Source: an uncultured Dehalococcoidia bacterium
GTDB taxonomy: Bacteria > Chloroflexota > Dehalococcoidia > Dehalococcoidales > UBA3254
Assembly (NCBI GenBank): GCA_903890885.1
Contig: CAITCX010000529.1
Span: 1-14,368 of the forward strand
Length of the DNA: 14,368 bases
Reading direction: 5' to 3'
Shown here: positions 12,325-14,368 of the stretch, piece after piece
Position numbering within the stretch: the stretch's first letter is position 1
How the letters are laid out: each line of letters opens with the position of its first letter
Notes under the pieces: model-generated
Told to the model about the DNA's origin: nothing
Seen by the model: the letters and a program-made list of their open reading frames with translations, nothing else
Databases searched by the model: none
Position numbers and translations under genes: made by a program

Positions 12325-14368
12325 ATGGTAACAGGGGCAACCCGTGAAGTTAATATTGAAGATGAATTAAAAAGCTCATATCTGGATTACGCTATGAGCG
12401 TAATTGTGTCCCGCGCTTTGCCCGATGTGCGGGACGGTTTAAAACCGGTCCATCGCCGCATTCTTTATTCCATGCAGGACATGGGTTTATTTCACAATTC
12501 CGCACATAAGAAAAGCGCTCGCATCGTGGGTGATGTGCTGGGTAAATACCATCCGCACGGCGATACCTCGGTATATGATGCTATGGTGCGTTTAGCCCAA
12601 GATTTTGCCATGCGTTATCCTCTCGTAGACGGGCAAGGCAACTTCGGCAGCGTAGACAATGATCCACCCGCCGCTATGCGTTACACCGAGGCTCGCCTTT
12701 CTGCCATCGCCGAACAAATGCTCGTAGACCTGGACAAGGATACAGTTGATTTCATACCCAACTTTGATGATAGCTTGAAAGAGCCATCTGTTCTGCCATC
12801 ACTCCTCCCTAACCTGCTTTTAAACGGCAGCTCGGGTATTGCCGTGGGCATGGCTACTAATATTCCACCCCATAATTTGAGTGAAGTTTGTGATGCCATC
12901 ACCTTTCTGGTGGATAATCCTGAAATCAGTGTAGATGAGATTATGCAGTTCGTTAAAGGCCCGGATTTTCCCACGGCCGGCATTATTCTGGGCAAGGAAG
13001 GCATCCGCAGCGCCTACGCTACCGGTCACGGTCGGGTAGTAGTGCGGGCCAGGGTGCATGTTTCTGACATTCCGGGTGGGATGGGCCGCCGCCAAATCAT
13101 CGTGACCGAAATACCCTATCAGGTCAACAAGGCCTCTCTGGTGGAACGCATCGCCAACTTGATGAAGGATAAGAAGATTATCGGTATCAGTGAAATCCGC
13201 GATGAGTCCGACCGCCAGGGCATGCGTATTGCCATCGAATTAAAGCGCGAGGCCCAGGCTCCGCAAGTACTGAACCAATTATATAAATATACTGCCATGC
13301 AGTCCTCTTTCTTCGTCAACATGCTAGCACTGGTAGACGGCCAGCCGCGCGTGATCAATCTCAAGGAAGCGTTGGAATATTATATCCAATTCCGCCAGGA
13401 GGTCATTACCCGCCGTTCCAAGTTCGAGCTTGGAGTCGCCCGGGCGCGGGCCCACATTTTGGAAGGCCTTAAAATTGCTCTCGACCATATTGACGAGGTT
13501 ATCAAGACCATACGCCAGTCTGAGACAGTGGAAATGGCCCGCCGCAATTTAATGACCATTTTCAGCCTGAGCGAAAAACAATCCCAGGCCATCCTGGATA
13601 TGCAATTACGCCGTTTGGCTAATTTGGAACGTAGTAAGATACTGGAAGAATATGCCGAGGTCCTCAAGACCATCGCTTATCTGGAAGATTTACTGGCTAA
13701 CCGCAAGAAGATCCTTTTTCTAATCAAAGAAGAAATAGGAGTTCTCAAGACAAAATATGGGGATGCTCGCCGAACCGAAATCAGCGACCAGTCCGTTATG
13801 GACTTCGCGATTGAAGAGGTCCCGCACGAGAGAGTAATAGTTACACTGAGCGGTCGCGGTTTTATCAAGCGCATACCCGCAGTCACCTACCGTTCACAGC
13901 ACCGGCGTGGCAAGGGTGTCAAGGGGATGCCAGTGCGGGAAGCTGATGCGGTGAAGTTTCTGGTAGTGGCCGATACCCACGATACACTCTTTTTCTTTAC
14001 TAATATGGGCAAGGTTTTCAGCCTTAAAACTCATGAGATACCGGCAGATGCCTCCCGTACCGCCAAAGGACTGGCAGTAGTTAATCTTTTCCCGGTCGTT
14101 GAAGGAGAGCGTGTCACAGGGGTAGTTTCAGTAACCGACTTTAAACCTGATCATTTTCTCCTGATGGCTACCGAGAAGGGTGAAATTAAAAAGTCTTCTT
14201 TGGAGTTCTATGATGCTATACGTTCCAGTGGCATTATCGCCATGGATTTGGAAAAAGGCGATGAGCTGGACCTGCTCGAGCTTTTCACCGCGCAAAAGTT
14301 CACCCAGCCACCGCCCAGGTTCACCGAGGCGACGCTGATCAAGATACTTGAACAGAACGGCATCGGAC
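12325..14368 (+). CDS. gyrA: DNA gyrase subunit A, incomplete, with topoisomerase I-like sequence at the window end
   Basis: GyrA is the breaking-rejoining subunit of DNA gyrase. The frame runs open from ATG 12325 (AGGAGG at 12308-12313) to the window end, 681 codons. The winged-helix and tower region is typical: [20 protein letters not shown] (21-40), [12 protein letters not shown] (74-85, quinolone-determining region with Thr81 and Asp85) and the catalytic Tyr120 in [11 protein letters not shown] coiled coil spans about 340-490, and the C-terminal pinwheel begins with a GyrA-box-like [10 protein letters not shown] (525-534), a variant of the usual Q-R-R-G-G-K-G. GyrA likeness holds to about residue 645. 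From about 644 onwards the frame reads [10 protein letters not shown] then [17 protein letters not shown], which is topoisomerase I sequence, not GyrA. Full GyrA is about 800 or more residues, so the pinwheel is incomplete here. Confidence 0.93.
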   Translation, partial: MVTGATREVNIEDELKSSYLDYAMSVIVSRALPDVRDGLKPVHRRILYSMQDMGLFHNSAHKKSARIVGDVLGKYHPHGDTSVYDAMVRLAQDFAMRYPLVDGQGNFGSVDNDPPAAMRYTEARLSAIAEQMLVDLDKDTVDFIPNFDDSLKEPSVLPSLLPNLLLNGSSGIAVGMATNIPPHNLSEVCDAITFLVDNPEISVDEIMQFVKGPDFPTAGIILGKEGIRSAYATGHGRVVVRARVHVSDIPGGMGRRQIIVTEIPYQVNKASLVERIANLMKDKKIIGISEIRDESDRQGMRIAIELKREAQAPQVLNQLYKYTAMQSSFFVNMLALVDGQPRVINLKEALEYYIQFRQEVITRRSKFELGVARARAHILEGLKIALDHIDEVIKTIRQSETVEMARRNLMTIFSLSEKQSQAILDMQLRRLANLERSKILEEYAEVLKTIAYLEDLLANRKKILFLIKEEIGVLKTKYGDARRTEISDQSVMDFAIEEVPHERVIVTLSGRGFIKRIPAVTYRSQHRRGKGVKGMPVREADAVKFLVVADTHDTLFFFTNMGKVFSLKTHEIPADASRTAKGLAVVNLFPVVEGERVTGVVSVTDFKPDHFLLMATEKGEIKKSSLEFYDAIRSSGIIAMDLEKGDELDLLELFTAQKFTQPPPRFTEATLIKILEQNGIG
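14254..14368 (+). other. Topoisomerase I (TopA)-like segment joined in frame to gyrA
   Basis: Residues 644-681 of the gyrA frame contain [17 protein letters not shown] followed by ILEQNGIG. This matches the conserved core segment of bacterial TopA (in E. coli KGDALTLVEL, then QHFTKPPARFSEASLVK, ending GIG before RPSTY). The join lies in or near K-G-D-E-L, a motif present in both GyrA pinwheel repeats and this part of TopA, so the exact breakpoint cannot be placed more finely than about 14254-14272. Only this fragment of TopA is visible before the window ends. Confidence 0.75.

Overview
The window looks like a piece of bacterial chromosome of moderate G+C content carrying one small integrated mobile element. 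The mix of genes (thiL-tsaE-tsaB cluster, rubrerythrin, an archaeal-type ApgM-family protein next to aspartokinase, a TPR gene directly before gyrA) and the protein sequences remind me of Chloroflexota, class Dehalococcoidia. That assignment comes from memory of the families, not from a search.

Layout. Positions 1-1613 (minus strand) hold thiL, tsaE and the start of tsaB in a tight operon for thiamine diphosphate and tRNA t6A synthesis. A plus-strand rubrerythrin gene (start 1721) follows, with its own promoter and a strong terminator. Two minus-strand genes come next: a tRNA nucleotidyltransferase/poly(A) polymerase family protein (2333-3586) and a GH13 alpha-amylase family protein (3703-5202). 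thiL and these two genes lack Shine-Dalgarno sequences and have a -10-like box 8-12 bases before the ATG, which suggests leaderless or nearly leaderless mRNAs.

From 5408 to 8609 there is a compact integrated element. Its left edge is a 36-base copy of the 3' half of tRNA-Pro(CGG). Its right edge is the same 36 bases inside the intact tRNA-Pro gene (8571-8648, minus). Between them lie a 500-residue large serine recombinase, an AbrB/MazE-type antitoxin with a PIN-domain toxin, and about 660 bases of mostly non-coding sequence with one degenerate reading frame. An outward-facing promoter sits at the right end. If the element circularises, that promoter would lie upstream of the recombinase gene. 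In the integrated state it points antisense through the tRNA towards apgM.

To the right of the element are an ApgM-family gene (8797-9984) and lysC (10067-11284). The pairing raises the possibility that the ApgM homologue is the alternative homoserine kinase of the threonine pathway. lysC contains a well-formed internal ribosome binding site and start for a separate beta subunit. A TPR gene and gyrA (12325 to the window end) follow. The last ~115 bases of the gyrA reading frame stop looking like GyrA and instead match the conserved core of DNA topoisomerase I. This is probably an assembly or contig-end chimera through a shared K/E-G-D-E-L motif, but it could be a real rearrangement.
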